From: Burkholderia gladioli | GTDB lineage: Bacteria; Pseudomonadota; Gammaproteobacteria; Burkholderiales; Burkholderiaceae | Assembly (NCBI RefSeq): GCF_000959725.1 | Contig: NZ_CP009322.1 | Span: 930,001 to 994,000 of the forward strand | Direction: 5' to 3' | Length of the DNA: 64,000 nucleotides | Shown here: positions 33,751-42,184 of the stretch, one piece after another | Numbering within the stretch: the first letter of the stretch is position 1 | Layout of the letters: each line of letters starts with the position of its first letter | Program-made: the position numbers and the translations under genes | Notes under the pieces: model-generated | Database searches by the model: none | Told to the model about the DNA's origin: nothing | The model's input: the letters and a program-made list of their open reading frames with translations, nothing else

Positions 33751-35358
33751 TTACTTCTTCAACTGCCGATACGAAACCAGGTCGTTGATCGGCCCCACCG
33801 CCAGCCCGCTCACGCCCGGCGCGGTCGCCACCTGGGCCACCTTCTCGAACAGGATCACGAAGGGCGAATTCGCCAGTACCGCCTTCTGCATCGCCTGGTA
33901 CTGCTGCGCGCGCCGGGTGGGCGAGGGTTCGGCCAGCGCCGCGTCGGTCTGCCTGGTCAGATCGGGAATGTTCCAGGCATTGCGCCAGGCCAGCATCTTG
34001 AAGCTCGAGCTGTCCGAATTGTCGGGATTCCAGGCGAAACCCTGGGCGTTGCTGTGCGGGTCGATGTAGTCGGCCGACCAGTCGCCGATGTAGATGTCGT
34101 GCTGGCGCGCGCGGTACTTGGCCAGCGTCTGCTTGTTGTCGCCGGGGATCAGCGTGAGCTTGATGCCCGCCTGCGCGAAATTGGCCTGGATCGCCTGGGC
34201 GATCTCGGTGTACGGGTAGTCGTTGCGCACGTCCATCGTCACCGCGAAGCCGTTCGGCACGCCGGCCTTGGCCAGCAGCGCCTTGGCGCGCGCCACGTCG
34301 AGATGATAGGGATTGCTGTCGAGCGTGCCGAGAAAGCCGTCGGGCAGGAAGGTCTGGTGCACGCGGTAGGTGGTCTTCACCACGTTGCGCTGGATGCCCT
34401 GGTAGTCGACCAGCCATTTGAGCGCTTCCTGCACCTGCGGCCTGGCCAGCGTCGGGTTCCTGGTATTCAGGCCGAGATAGAGCAGGGTGGCCTGCGGCGA
34501 GGCCGCCACCCTGGCCTTGCCGTTCTTGGCCACCGCGGCCAGGTCGTCGGGGCTCAGGTCGCGCGCCGCGTCGATGTCGCCGCTCTCCAGCATCAGCCGC
34601 TGGGTGGCCGCCTCGGGCACGTGGCGCAGCACGATGCGCTTCATCGCCAGCGGCAGGCGGTAGCCGTCGAAGCGCTGCAGCACCAGGCTGTCGCCGGCCG
34701 TCCACTTCACCAGCCGGTAGCCGCCCGAGCCGGCCTCGTGGGTCTTGAGCCAGCCGTTGCCGTAGTCGCCGTTCTGCTGCTGCGCGAGCAGCAGCGTGCG
34801 ATCGACCACCGAGGCCGGCCAGGAGCCCAGCACGTTCAGCACGAAGGTCGGCGCGTACTTGCGATCGGTGCGGATCATCACGGTGTGATCGTCGAGCTTC
34901 CTCACGTTCTGCATCACGTTGGCCTTGTTCAGGCCGATGCCGGCCAGCACCGCGGCCGGGCCCTTGTCGAGCAGCACCGCGCGCTGGATCGACCAGGCCA
35001 CGTCCTCGGCCGTCAGCGCATTGCCGGAGTGGAAGCGCAGGCCGTCGCGCAGCCGGAACGTGAAGCCGGTGCCCTCGGCGTCGACGCTCCACGATTGCGC
35101 GATGTCGCCGTCGAACTTCGAGGGGTCGGCGAGGTTGACGCGCACCAGCCGGTCGTAGACGTTCGCGATATATTCCTCCGGCACCAGTTCGTAGACCTCG
35201 GCCGGGTCGAGCGTCGAGAACTCGTCGAGCAGGGTGGCCATCACGAACATGTCCTTCGGCGTGGCGGCCCGCGCCTCGCCGGCGGGCACGGCGGCCAGCG
35301 CGAAGCAGGTCGAGGCGGCGGCGAGCAGCGCGGCAAGCGAGGACAGGCTGGGCTTCAT
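33751..35358 (-). CDS. Peptide-type ABC transporter substrate-binding protein, copy 1
   Basis: This 535-residue periplasmic SBP_bac_5 protein has a signal peptide (MKPSLSSLAALLAAASTCFA..., cleaved near AGEARA-ATP). 'LDEFSTLDPAEVYELVPEEYIANVYDRLVRVN' is the family's opening, and 'QSWSVDAEGTGFTFRLRDGLRFHSGNALTAEDVAWSIQRAVLLDKG' is the central signature of Dpp/Opp/Nik-type proteins. The C-terminus ends 'PINDLVSYRQLKK'. It is a close paralogue of the next gene (shared motifs throughout), so the operon carries a tandem duplication. It should bind peptides or another organic ligand. The stop is TAA. Confidence 0.92.
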   Translation of the reverse strand: MKPSLSSLAALLAAASTCFALAAVPAGEARAATPKDMFVMATLLDEFSTLDPAEVYELVPEEYIANVYDRLVRVNLADPSKFDGDIAQSWSVDAEGTGFTFRLRDGLRFHSGNALTAEDVAWSIQRAVLLDKGPAAVLAGIGLNKANVMQNVRKLDDHTVMIRTDRKYAPTFVLNVLGSWPASVVDRTLLLAQQQNGDYGNGWLKTHEAGSGGYRLVKWTAGDSLVLQRFDGYRLPLAMKRIVLRHVPEAATQRLMLESGDIDAARDLSPDDLAAVAKNGKARVAASPQATLLYLGLNTRNPTLARPQVQEALKWLVDYQGIQRNVVKTTYRVHQTFLPDGFLGTLDSNPYHLDVARAKALLAKAGVPNGFAVTMDVRNDYPYTEIAQAIQANFAQAGIKLTLIPGDNKQTLAKYRARQHDIYIGDWSADYIDPHSNAQGFAWNPDNSDSSSFKMLAWRNAWNIPDLTRQTDAALAEPSPTRRAQQYQAMQKAVLANSPFVILFEKVAQVATAPGVSGLAVGPINDLVSYRQLKK

Positions 35359-35556
35359 ACACACTCCATGGTTCGGAACCCGAGGCTGGCGGGATGACGA
35401 GCGGAACGCGGCCTGCCCGGCGACGGCACGGGCCTGCCGTATTAAAGCAGAGAGCGGGGGGCGACCGGAACCGGCCAAAATTCGACGGGAGGGGAGCGAC
35501 GGGCGCGGGGCGGCGCCGGCACGGGCCGCCCGCGTGAGTGCCGGGCCCGGGCACGC

Positions 35557-37149
35557 TTATTTCTTCAGCGTGCGATACGAGGTGAGGTCGTTGATCGGGC
35601 CGATCTCGGGGCCGGTCACGCCGGGGCGCGTGGCCACCTGCACCACCTTCTCGAACAGGATCACGAAGGGCGAATTCGTGAGCACCGACTGCTGCAACTG
35701 CTGGTACAGCTTCGCGCGCCGGGTGGCCGACGGCTCGGCCAGCGCCGCATCGGTCTGCCGCGTCAGCTCGGGAATGTTCCAGGCATTGCGCCAGGCCAGC
35801 ATGCGGGTGGGCGCGTTGTCGGAGTTGTCGGGGTTCCAGGCGAAGCCGCGCGCGTTGCTGTTCGGGTCCATGTAGTCGGGCGACCACTCGCCGATGAAGA
35901 TGTCGTGCTGGCGCGCGCGGTACTTGCCGATCGCCTGCTTGGCGTCGCCCGGGATCAGCTTGACGCGGATCCCGCCGGCCGCGAAGTTGGCCTGCAGGGC
36001 CTGCGCGATCTCGACGAAGGGGTAGTCGTTCGGCATGTCCATGCTCACGTCGAAGCCGTTCGGCAGGCCGGCCTTGGCCAGCAGCGCCTTGGCGCGGGCC
36101 ACGTCGCGATGGTAAGGGTTGCTGTCGAGCGCGCCGAGGAAGCCGTCGGGCAGGAAGGTCTGGTGGACCTTGTAGGTGCTGGCGAGGATGTTGCGCTGGA
36201 TGCCCTGGTAGTCCACCAGCCACTTCATCGCCTGCTGCACTTCCGGCTTGGCGAGGTTCGGGTTCTTGGTGTTCAGGCTCAGGTACATCAGCGCGGCCAC
36301 CGGCGTGGCGCTGACCTGGATCTTGCCGGCCTTGGCCAGGCTGGCGAGGCTGTCCGGGCTCAGGTTGCGCGCCGCGTCGACATCGCCGTTCTCGAGCAGC
36401 AGCCGCTGCGCCGAGGCCTCGGGCACATGGCGCAGCACCACGCGCTTCATCGGATAGGGCGACGGATAGCCGTCGAAGCGCTGCAGCACGATGCTTTCGT
36501 TGGGCGACCACTTCACCAGCCGGTACGGGCCCGAGCCGGCGTCGTTGGTCTTGAGCCAGGCATTGCCGTAGTCGCCGCCGCTCGCGTGCGATTCGAGCAG
36601 CTTGCGATCGACGATCGAGGCGGGGCCCGCGCTCAGCACGTTGAGCACGAAGCTCGGCGCGGTCTTGCGATCGGTCTGCAGGCTCACGGTGGCGGCGTCG
36701 ACCGCGCGCACCTTCTGCATCACGTTGTCCTTGGTGAGGCCGAGGTCGGCCAGCACGCCGGCCGGGCCCTTGCCGAGCAGCACCGTGCGCTGGATCGACC
36801 AGGCCACGTCGTCGGCCGTCACCGGGTTGCCCGAATGGAACTTGAGGCCCGGTTTCAACTTGAAGGTGTAGGTGGTACCGTCGGCGCCCACGCTCCACGA
36901 CTGCGCGATGCGGCCTTCGAATCTGGTCGGGTCGCGCAGGTCGACGCGCACCAGCCGCTCGTAGGTGTTGGCGACGTATTCGGAGGGCACCAGCTCGTAG
37001 ATCTCGGCCGGATCGAGCGTGGTGAACTCGCCGATCTGGGTGGCGATCACGAAGATGCCGGGCGGCGTCGCGGCGGCGGCCGGGGCGGCAGGCGAGAGCG
37101 CCGTCGCGAGCGCGGCGGTGATGGCGAGCGTGGACAGCAGACGCTTCAT
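35557..37149 (-). CDS. Peptide-type ABC transporter substrate-binding protein, copy 2
   Basis: This 530-residue paralogue of the downstream neighbour is the first gene of the importer operon. The signal peptide 'MKRLLSTLAITAALATALSP' ends at an AAAA-ATPP site. 'IGEFTTLDPAEIYELVPSEYVANTYERLVRVD', 'FKLKPGLKFHSGNPVTADDVAWSIQRTVLLGKGPAGVL' and the C-terminal 'GPINDLTSYRTLKK' can be aligned residue for residue with copy 1. Signal peptides and several ligand-region segments differ, so the two may widen the substrate range of one transporter. The 121 bp to the right separate it from the end of the eCIS operon on the same strand; no terminator is obvious there. Confidence 0.92.
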   Translation of the reverse strand: MKRLLSTLAITAALATALSPAAPAAAATPPGIFVIATQIGEFTTLDPAEIYELVPSEYVANTYERLVRVDLRDPTRFEGRIAQSWSVGADGTTYTFKLKPGLKFHSGNPVTADDVAWSIQRTVLLGKGPAGVLADLGLTKDNVMQKVRAVDAATVSLQTDRKTAPSFVLNVLSAGPASIVDRKLLESHASGGDYGNAWLKTNDAGSGPYRLVKWSPNESIVLQRFDGYPSPYPMKRVVLRHVPEASAQRLLLENGDVDAARNLSPDSLASLAKAGKIQVSATPVAALMYLSLNTKNPNLAKPEVQQAMKWLVDYQGIQRNILASTYKVHQTFLPDGFLGALDSNPYHRDVARAKALLAKAGLPNGFDVSMDMPNDYPFVEIAQALQANFAAGGIRVKLIPGDAKQAIGKYRARQHDIFIGEWSPDYMDPNSNARGFAWNPDNSDNAPTRMLAWRNAWNIPELTRQTDAALAEPSATRRAKLYQQLQQSVLTNSPFVILFEKVVQVATRPGVTGPEIGPINDLTSYRTLKK

Positions 37150-37270
37150 GCGGGCTCCGTCGGAGAAGGGGAAAGCGCGATTCTCTCATTGAATGGAGGT
37201 GGGGCCGGCGAAGCGGGGCCACGACGCCGCGCATGCGATCGCGCCTGCCTCGGCGCGAGGCTGGCGCCGT

Positions 37271-40200
37271 TCAGGATCTGTCCTCTCCCGGCTTGCCGTC
37301 GGGGTCGGGCGGCCGACGCTTGAACGGTCGTTCGGATTCCTGCTCCGTATCGCTCGGCGCCGGCTTTCGGGCTGGCTGGCGGGTGGACGTCGGCCGCCGG
37401 CCGAGCGTCGAGTCGAAGGGCCGCTTTCGGCCGCGCCCGTCATTGTCCGATCGTGTCGTGGTGGTGGTCACCGCCGGCGAGGGCGCGGGGGCGAGCGGCT
37501 GCTGCTGTTGCGCGTCCTGTACGGCGACGGGCGGCGGCGCAAGCGGCCCGGGCGGCGGCCACGGCCCCGGGTTCGCGAGGTCGAGCAGGTTGGCGTCGGC
37601 CAGGGTAAGCGGCCCCTCGTCGACATAGGTATAGACATAACCGTATTGAATCCGCTGCACGTGATCGTAGTCGGGCGAGACGCGGCTGTCGTCGCGGTAG
37701 CTCCAGTAGCCCGCGTCGTCGCGCGTGCTGGTCGTGTAGTGGCCGACATAAGGTTGCGCGCCGACGTGGTAGACGACCGTCTGGATGCGGTAGCGGCGCC
37801 CGTTGAGCGCGAAGCGTCGCGGCATGTCGATGGGCCGGCTGTCCTTGCGGATCCGCTGCTGCGCCTGGACCCAGCGCACGAGCTGGATCGTGATCGCGCG
37901 CGGCGCCTCGTTGCCGAGACTGATCTGGCTTTCGCCCGTCGAGGTGAATACGACATTGCGCTGCGCGCCGCCCTGGTTGACCGGCGTCACGCCGCTGATC
38001 TGCGCGATCCGCTCCCGGCTCTGATAGCTGCGCAGCGCGTCCCGCAGGCTGTCGACGCCGGTGATCGGCAGCTTGATCAGCCAGTCGGCCGTGCGCACGT
38101 CGGCGAAATTGCCAAAGCCGGTGTCCGGTGCCGGCGTGAAGGGCGAGAAGCCGGCCGGGGCCACGCCATCGCGCCGCTGGAGATCCCGGCCGAGGGAGAT
38201 GCGCTTGCTGTAGACCTGGGTGAGCCGGTAATTGGCACCGCCCGCATTGGCGGTGCCGAAGTGGTCGATCAGATTGCCCAGCAGTTCGGTCGGATCGCGT
38301 TGGGCGTTCAGCGCCAGCGCGCCGTCGCCGAGCAGGCCCGCTGCGTCGAGCGTGATGAGCAGGTGGCCCACGGCGGCGGGGCCGACGGGCTGTCCGCTGC
38401 GTATCGTGGCCAGCATGACCGCGATCTGCGCGCGCGGCTCGGCGAGCGGATCGACGGCGGGCGGCGGCAGCGCCGCGAACAGGCTCCGATACGGCGACAG
38501 CGCCAGCAGGTTCAGCGCGGCCGCGAGATAGCAGGTGTTGCCGACATTGGCGATGCCGGTCGATTGCCACGAGTCGGGCGACAGGCGCAGGAACTCGCGC
38601 ACGTGGGGATCATCGGCCTCCTTGGTTTTCAGCGTGGCGCCGAAGCGTCGCTCGATGCGCTGCGTCACATCGCGTCGGTCGGCATCGGGCAGCGCCCGGA
38701 GCGCGGCGTCGAGGTCCAGCTTGCTTTTCGCCGGCGCGAGCACCTCGTCGACATAAACGGCGAGCACCTCGTCGAGCACGATGCGCATGGCCCGCTGGCG
38801 CTCGCGCAGCGTCGCGGCATCGCCGTCGGGGCGCTTGTCGATCGCATTCCACATCGTCTCGCGCCCCATCAGCACCATGAACCGGTCGTATTGACCGGCG
38901 TCCTTCAGTTGCGCGGCCAGCAAGGCGGTGTTGGCGCTGTCCCTGCCGCCGTAGAAGATGCGATCCGCGCGCAGGCGGTAGGTGGCCGTCAGCCGATGGA
39001 ACGCGGCTTCCTCGATCGGCTTGACCAGGGCGTTCGCGGCGCGCATGAACTCGGGCGTGCCGATCGCGCTGAGCCGGCCCATGGTGAACTTGTCGGCACT
39101 CAGCTGCTGATGCTTCGACAGGCTTTCGACGATGATGAAATTCTCGTAGCCAGCCGCGAGATCGAGCTTGGCGACGTCCGACAGCGGCGCGTTCGTCACG
39201 TCGACGATCGGCACGGTGGTGTCGTTGAGCGGGTCGGGGCCGGTGCTCGGTCCTGCCCCGCTCGCGGTCTGGTTCGCGAAGCGGCGGAACACCTCGCCGT
39301 AGGGCACGCGGTTGCGGCTTGCCTGGATCGAGGTCAGCACCGGGTTCAGGTCGGCGGCGATGATCGCGGGCGGTGCCGTGCCCTGCCGGTCCCGCTCGTC
39401 GAGCGCCTCGTCCAGGGCGGCGCTGTCGAGATAGCCCTGCGCGCCGCGATTGATCGGCCGGATGTAGAGGTTTTCCTTGTCGACCGACGAGTATTCGAAA
39501 TAGCTGTACAGATCGATCGACTCGAGTGGTTCGTCAGCGCCGATGCGTTTGTGGTCGATCGCCCAGGTGCGCGCGAGCAGGTTGGCGGTCACGATCGCCT
39601 GCATGCCGCTGTCCAGGTAGAACGTCGCGGTGCCGTGCCGCGTGGGGTCGAGCGAGAGCGAGTCACGCAGATACTGCGGATACGGGTCGTTTCGCACGGC
39701 GTCTGGCGAGTCGGGGCCATGCGCGTTGAAGGCTTCGAGCAGATAGCTGTACTCCATCAGGTTCTCGATCACCGAGGCCGCCTTCACATAGGCGGCCTCG
39801 TGGTCGGTGGATTTCCTCGCCACCGGGCGCGCGAGCAGGAACTGCGCGCGCTTGAGGTTGCGTTGCAGGCGCACCATGATCCATCGCGCGAAGGCCCGGG
39901 GGCCGTCGATCGACACCACGCCGTGCAAGCTGTCCTGTGCATAGCGGACCGCCGTCTTCAGGGCCTCGCGATAGAGCGGCACGTCGCGCCATTGCGTCGT
40001 GGATGCGGCAGGCCTGGGCCGCGTGCTCCGGGTAAGGTCCGGTTTCTGGAAGCGCGAATCGTTCTCGTGCAGGATCTCGAGGGCCTTGACGACCAAGCCC
40101 TTGAAGACATTGGGCGGTGTCAGGCCGGGCCAGAGCCGCACCGGGCCGCCCACCGACGACACGCTCGGATACAGGAAACCGAAGCTGCCGCGATGGGTCG

Positions 40201-42157
40201 CGCGCGTTTGCAGGCCCAATGTCCCGGCGGCCTCGTTGAATGCCGCGATAAAGGTATTGCGCCAGACCGATTCGGCGAGCGGGTTGCCGCCGGCCCGATC
40301 GACCAGCTCCAGGATCAGGCTCGCGTGGGTGGGTGACTGGATCGGCACGGCCCGCCAGCCGCGCCGGCCGGCGCTCAGTATCTTCCCGACTTCCTTCGCG
40401 GTCTGCGCGATCAGCGTGCCGCGATCGAGGAGCAGCAGATCGTGATAGTTGAGCTCGGTGTCGGGCGCGAGTTGCGCGTCCGGGATCAAGGGCTGGAGCA
40501 ATGGATCGACGGTCGCCTCGGACGGTTCCCGCCACGAGCGTCGCGACGACGGCGCACTCGCCGGCGCGAGCTGCGTGCCGATCTGCACGGTGCGATAGAC
40601 GTTCTGGATCAGGCCGAGCGAGCCCGTATGGGTGCCGGCGACGCTCTGGTAGACCGAGATGCTGCTGGCGGGATCCTGACTCGATCCGACGAACTGCGTC
40701 GCCTGGATCTGCGGTTTCACGTAACCGCGTTCGACCAGCGCGTCATGCAGCGCGCGATTCGTGATCTGGGCCGTGAATTTTTCCGGCAGGTCGGTGCCGT
40801 CCCGTTTCGCGTTTTTTCGTACCGCTGCCTTCAGCAGGGCGGTATTGTCCCGGCGCACCGGGTCGTTGCTCGATCGGTAGTACTGACCGTGCTCGACCGA
40901 GCGGAAATCGCGGCCGAGATTGTTGACCGGCACGAAATTCGCCGTGTGGGCGAAGTAGAGCTTCAGGGCCGTGGTGACGCGCTCGGGGAAATCCTGTTCC
41001 GTCAGCAGCGTCGGAATGGCCTTCGCGAGCTTGCTGTCGGGATTCGACAATTTCGCCCACGACGGCTTGCTGAACCATGCTGCCAGGGCTTCGTCCGTCG
41101 CTTTCGCGCCTGCCACGAACGGCTCGTGGGGGCGGGGGGCATAGGTAGACAGGTTCCTTGACTGGCCGGGGACGTAGGCGAGGTCGTGAGCGTAGAGCCC
41201 GTCGTTCCAGGTCCTGATGAAGACGTGATAGAGGGGGGCGTAGTTCGCGGCCTCGCGCACCTGCCTGACCAGGGCCGACTTGATCGACTTGTAGGTTTCC
41301 TGATTGCTGCGTAGCAGCGGAAAGGTCTCGTGGATCCAGCGTGCGTTCCTCAGCGCCAGGGCCAGGCCCGCTTCGATATTCGAGCAATTGCGCAACTGGC
41401 TCAGTGCTTCGTCCGGCATGCGCTGCACCACGCCGTGCGATGGCGAGGCTCGCCAGCGGCCGATGCGCCGCGAACTGCCCGCCGCGCTCGCCCGGGACAC
41501 GCCGCCCGTGCCGCCTGCATGGCTCGCTCCGTTCGTTTCGTTCGCCTCGGTCGTCCGGCCGGCTCGCAGCGCCGCTTCGCCCATCCGGTCCGCCTCGCGT
41601 TCCAGCGCGGCGTTCTCGCTGCCGGGCAGGTCGCGCTTCCATTGCACGGTGGGCGCGACGCGGCCCTGTGCCTGCTGCGCGATGTGCCAGGTTTCGTGAG
41701 GCAGATGGCGTTCCTGCCCCGGCGCGAGATGGATCTCGGCACCGAACGCATAGGCGAGCGCGCCGAGGCGGGCGGGTTGCGGCGAACCATAGTGGACGCG
41801 CACGGCGTCGAGATCGACGCCGGCGAGGTGTTCGACGCCGCGTTTCAGCTCGTCGGGCAGCCCGGTGCGGTTCGGCGGCGTAGCGGGGGCGACGGGCGTG
41901 GGCGCGCTCACGGGAGGGGGCGGTACGGCGGGCGGGGGCGAAACCGCATGCGCCGTCGCCGAGGGCGAGCCGGGCGCGCCCTTCTCGCGGACCGCGGCCG
42001 GCCAGCCCAGCGCACTGCCGCCATAGTGATACGCGGCCATCGGCACGAGCCCGGCATCGCCGCCATCGCCGGCCGCGGGCGCCGCCATCCGCCCGGGGCT
42101 GCCGGGCTCGGCCGCCTTCACGGCCGGTTTGACGACGCTCGCGCCGAGCTTGCCCAT
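37271..42157 (-). CDS. eCIS-associated effector candidate: DUF4157 domain, PLP-like segment, USP-type deubiquitinase domain
   Basis: A 1,628-residue protein ends the contractile-injection operon; a GTG one codon earlier is an alternative start. Residues 100-180 form the eCIS core domain (DUF4157): 'LPDELKRGVEHLAGVDLDAVRVHYGS' and 'HLPHETWHIAQQAQGRV', with an HExxH motif (H154, E155, H158). Residues about 840-1080 resemble fold-type I PLP enzymes (SGM at 850-852, VDVT with D986, SLSK with K1015). Residues about 1200-1500 carry the USP boxes: 'GIANVGNTCYLAAALNLLAL' (C1209), 'QRDPTELLGNLIDHF' (1286-1300), and H1473 in 'GHYTTSTRDDAGYWSYRDD' with D1489. The tail is Pro-rich with basic clusters (GRKRPF, PFKRRP). 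There is no signal peptide, as expected for eCIS cargo. Family knowledge links DUF4157 to eCIS toxins; deubiquitinase activity is inference. The middle (250-830) is unrecognised. Confidence 0.8.
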   Translation of the reverse strand: MGKLGASVVKPAVKAAEPGSPGRMAAPAAGDGGDAGLVPMAAYHYGGSALGWPAAVREKGAPGSPSATAHAVSPPPAVPPPPVSAPTPVAPATPPNRTGLPDELKRGVEHLAGVDLDAVRVHYGSPQPARLGALAYAFGAEIHLAPGQERHLPHETWHIAQQAQGRVAPTVQWKRDLPGSENAALEREADRMGEAALRAGRTTEANETNGASHAGGTGGVSRASAAGSSRRIGRWRASPSHGVVQRMPDEALSQLRNCSNIEAGLALALRNARWIHETFPLLRSNQETYKSIKSALVRQVREAANYAPLYHVFIRTWNDGLYAHDLAYVPGQSRNLSTYAPRPHEPFVAGAKATDEALAAWFSKPSWAKLSNPDSKLAKAIPTLLTEQDFPERVTTALKLYFAHTANFVPVNNLGRDFRSVEHGQYYRSSNDPVRRDNTALLKAAVRKNAKRDGTDLPEKFTAQITNRALHDALVERGYVKPQIQATQFVGSSQDPASSISVYQSVAGTHTGSLGLIQNVYRTVQIGTQLAPASAPSSRRSWREPSEATVDPLLQPLIPDAQLAPDTELNYHDLLLLDRGTLIAQTAKEVGKILSAGRRGWRAVPIQSPTHASLILELVDRAGGNPLAESVWRNTFIAAFNEAAGTLGLQTRATHRGSFGFLYPSVSSVGGPVRLWPGLTPPNVFKGLVVKALEILHENDSRFQKPDLTRSTRPRPAASTTQWRDVPLYREALKTAVRYAQDSLHGVVSIDGPRAFARWIMVRLQRNLKRAQFLLARPVARKSTDHEAAYVKAASVIENLMEYSYLLEAFNAHGPDSPDAVRNDPYPQYLRDSLSLDPTRHGTATFYLDSGMQAIVTANLLARTWAIDHKRIGADEPLESIDLYSYFEYSSVDKENLYIRPINRGAQGYLDSAALDEALDERDRQGTAPPAIIAADLNPVLTSIQASRNRVPYGEVFRRFANQTASGAGPSTGPDPLNDTTVPIVDVTNAPLSDVAKLDLAAGYENFIIVESLSKHQQLSADKFTMGRLSAIGTPEFMRAANALVKPIEEAAFHRLTATYRLRADRIFYGGRDSANTALLAAQLKDAGQYDRFMVLMGRETMWNAIDKRPDGDAATLRERQRAMRIVLDEVLAVYVDEVLAPAKSKLDLDAALRALPDADRRDVTQRIERRFGATLKTKEADDPHVREFLRLSPDSWQSTGIANVGNTCYLAAALNLLALSPYRSLFAALPPPAVDPLAEPRAQIAVMLATIRSGQPVGPAAVGHLLITLDAAGLLGDGALALNAQRDPTELLGNLIDHFGTANAGGANYRLTQVYSKRISLGRDLQRRDGVAPAGFSPFTPAPDTGFGNFADVRTADWLIKLPITGVDSLRDALRSYQSRERIAQISGVTPVNQGGAQRNVVFTSTGESQISLGNEAPRAITIQLVRWVQAQQRIRKDSRPIDMPRRFALNGRRYRIQTVVYHVGAQPYVGHYTTSTRDDAGYWSYRDDSRVSPDYDHVQRIQYGYVYTYVDEGPLTLADANLLDLANPGPWPPPGPLAPPPVAVQDAQQQQPLAPAPSPAVTTTTTRSDNDGRGRKRPFDSTLGRRPTSTRQPARKPAPSDTEQESERPFKRRPPDPDGKPGEDRS

Positions 42158-42184
42158 CACATCGCCTGCGCCGGTCCGCCAGGC

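Noticed and set aside
33533..37234. 1,233-codon minus-strand frame overlapping both binding-protein genes
   Set aside because: It is the wrong frame of two real SBP_bac_5 genes; its composition is Arg/Ala/Gly shadow sequence and it contains no domain.
37193..40336. 1,047-codon open frame on the plus strand, antisense to the eCIS effector
   Set aside because: It is the mirror of a gene with clear DUF4157 and USP motifs in very GC-rich DNA. The frame shows Arg/Gly/Val/Asp-rich shadow composition, no ribosome-binding site and no recognisable domain.
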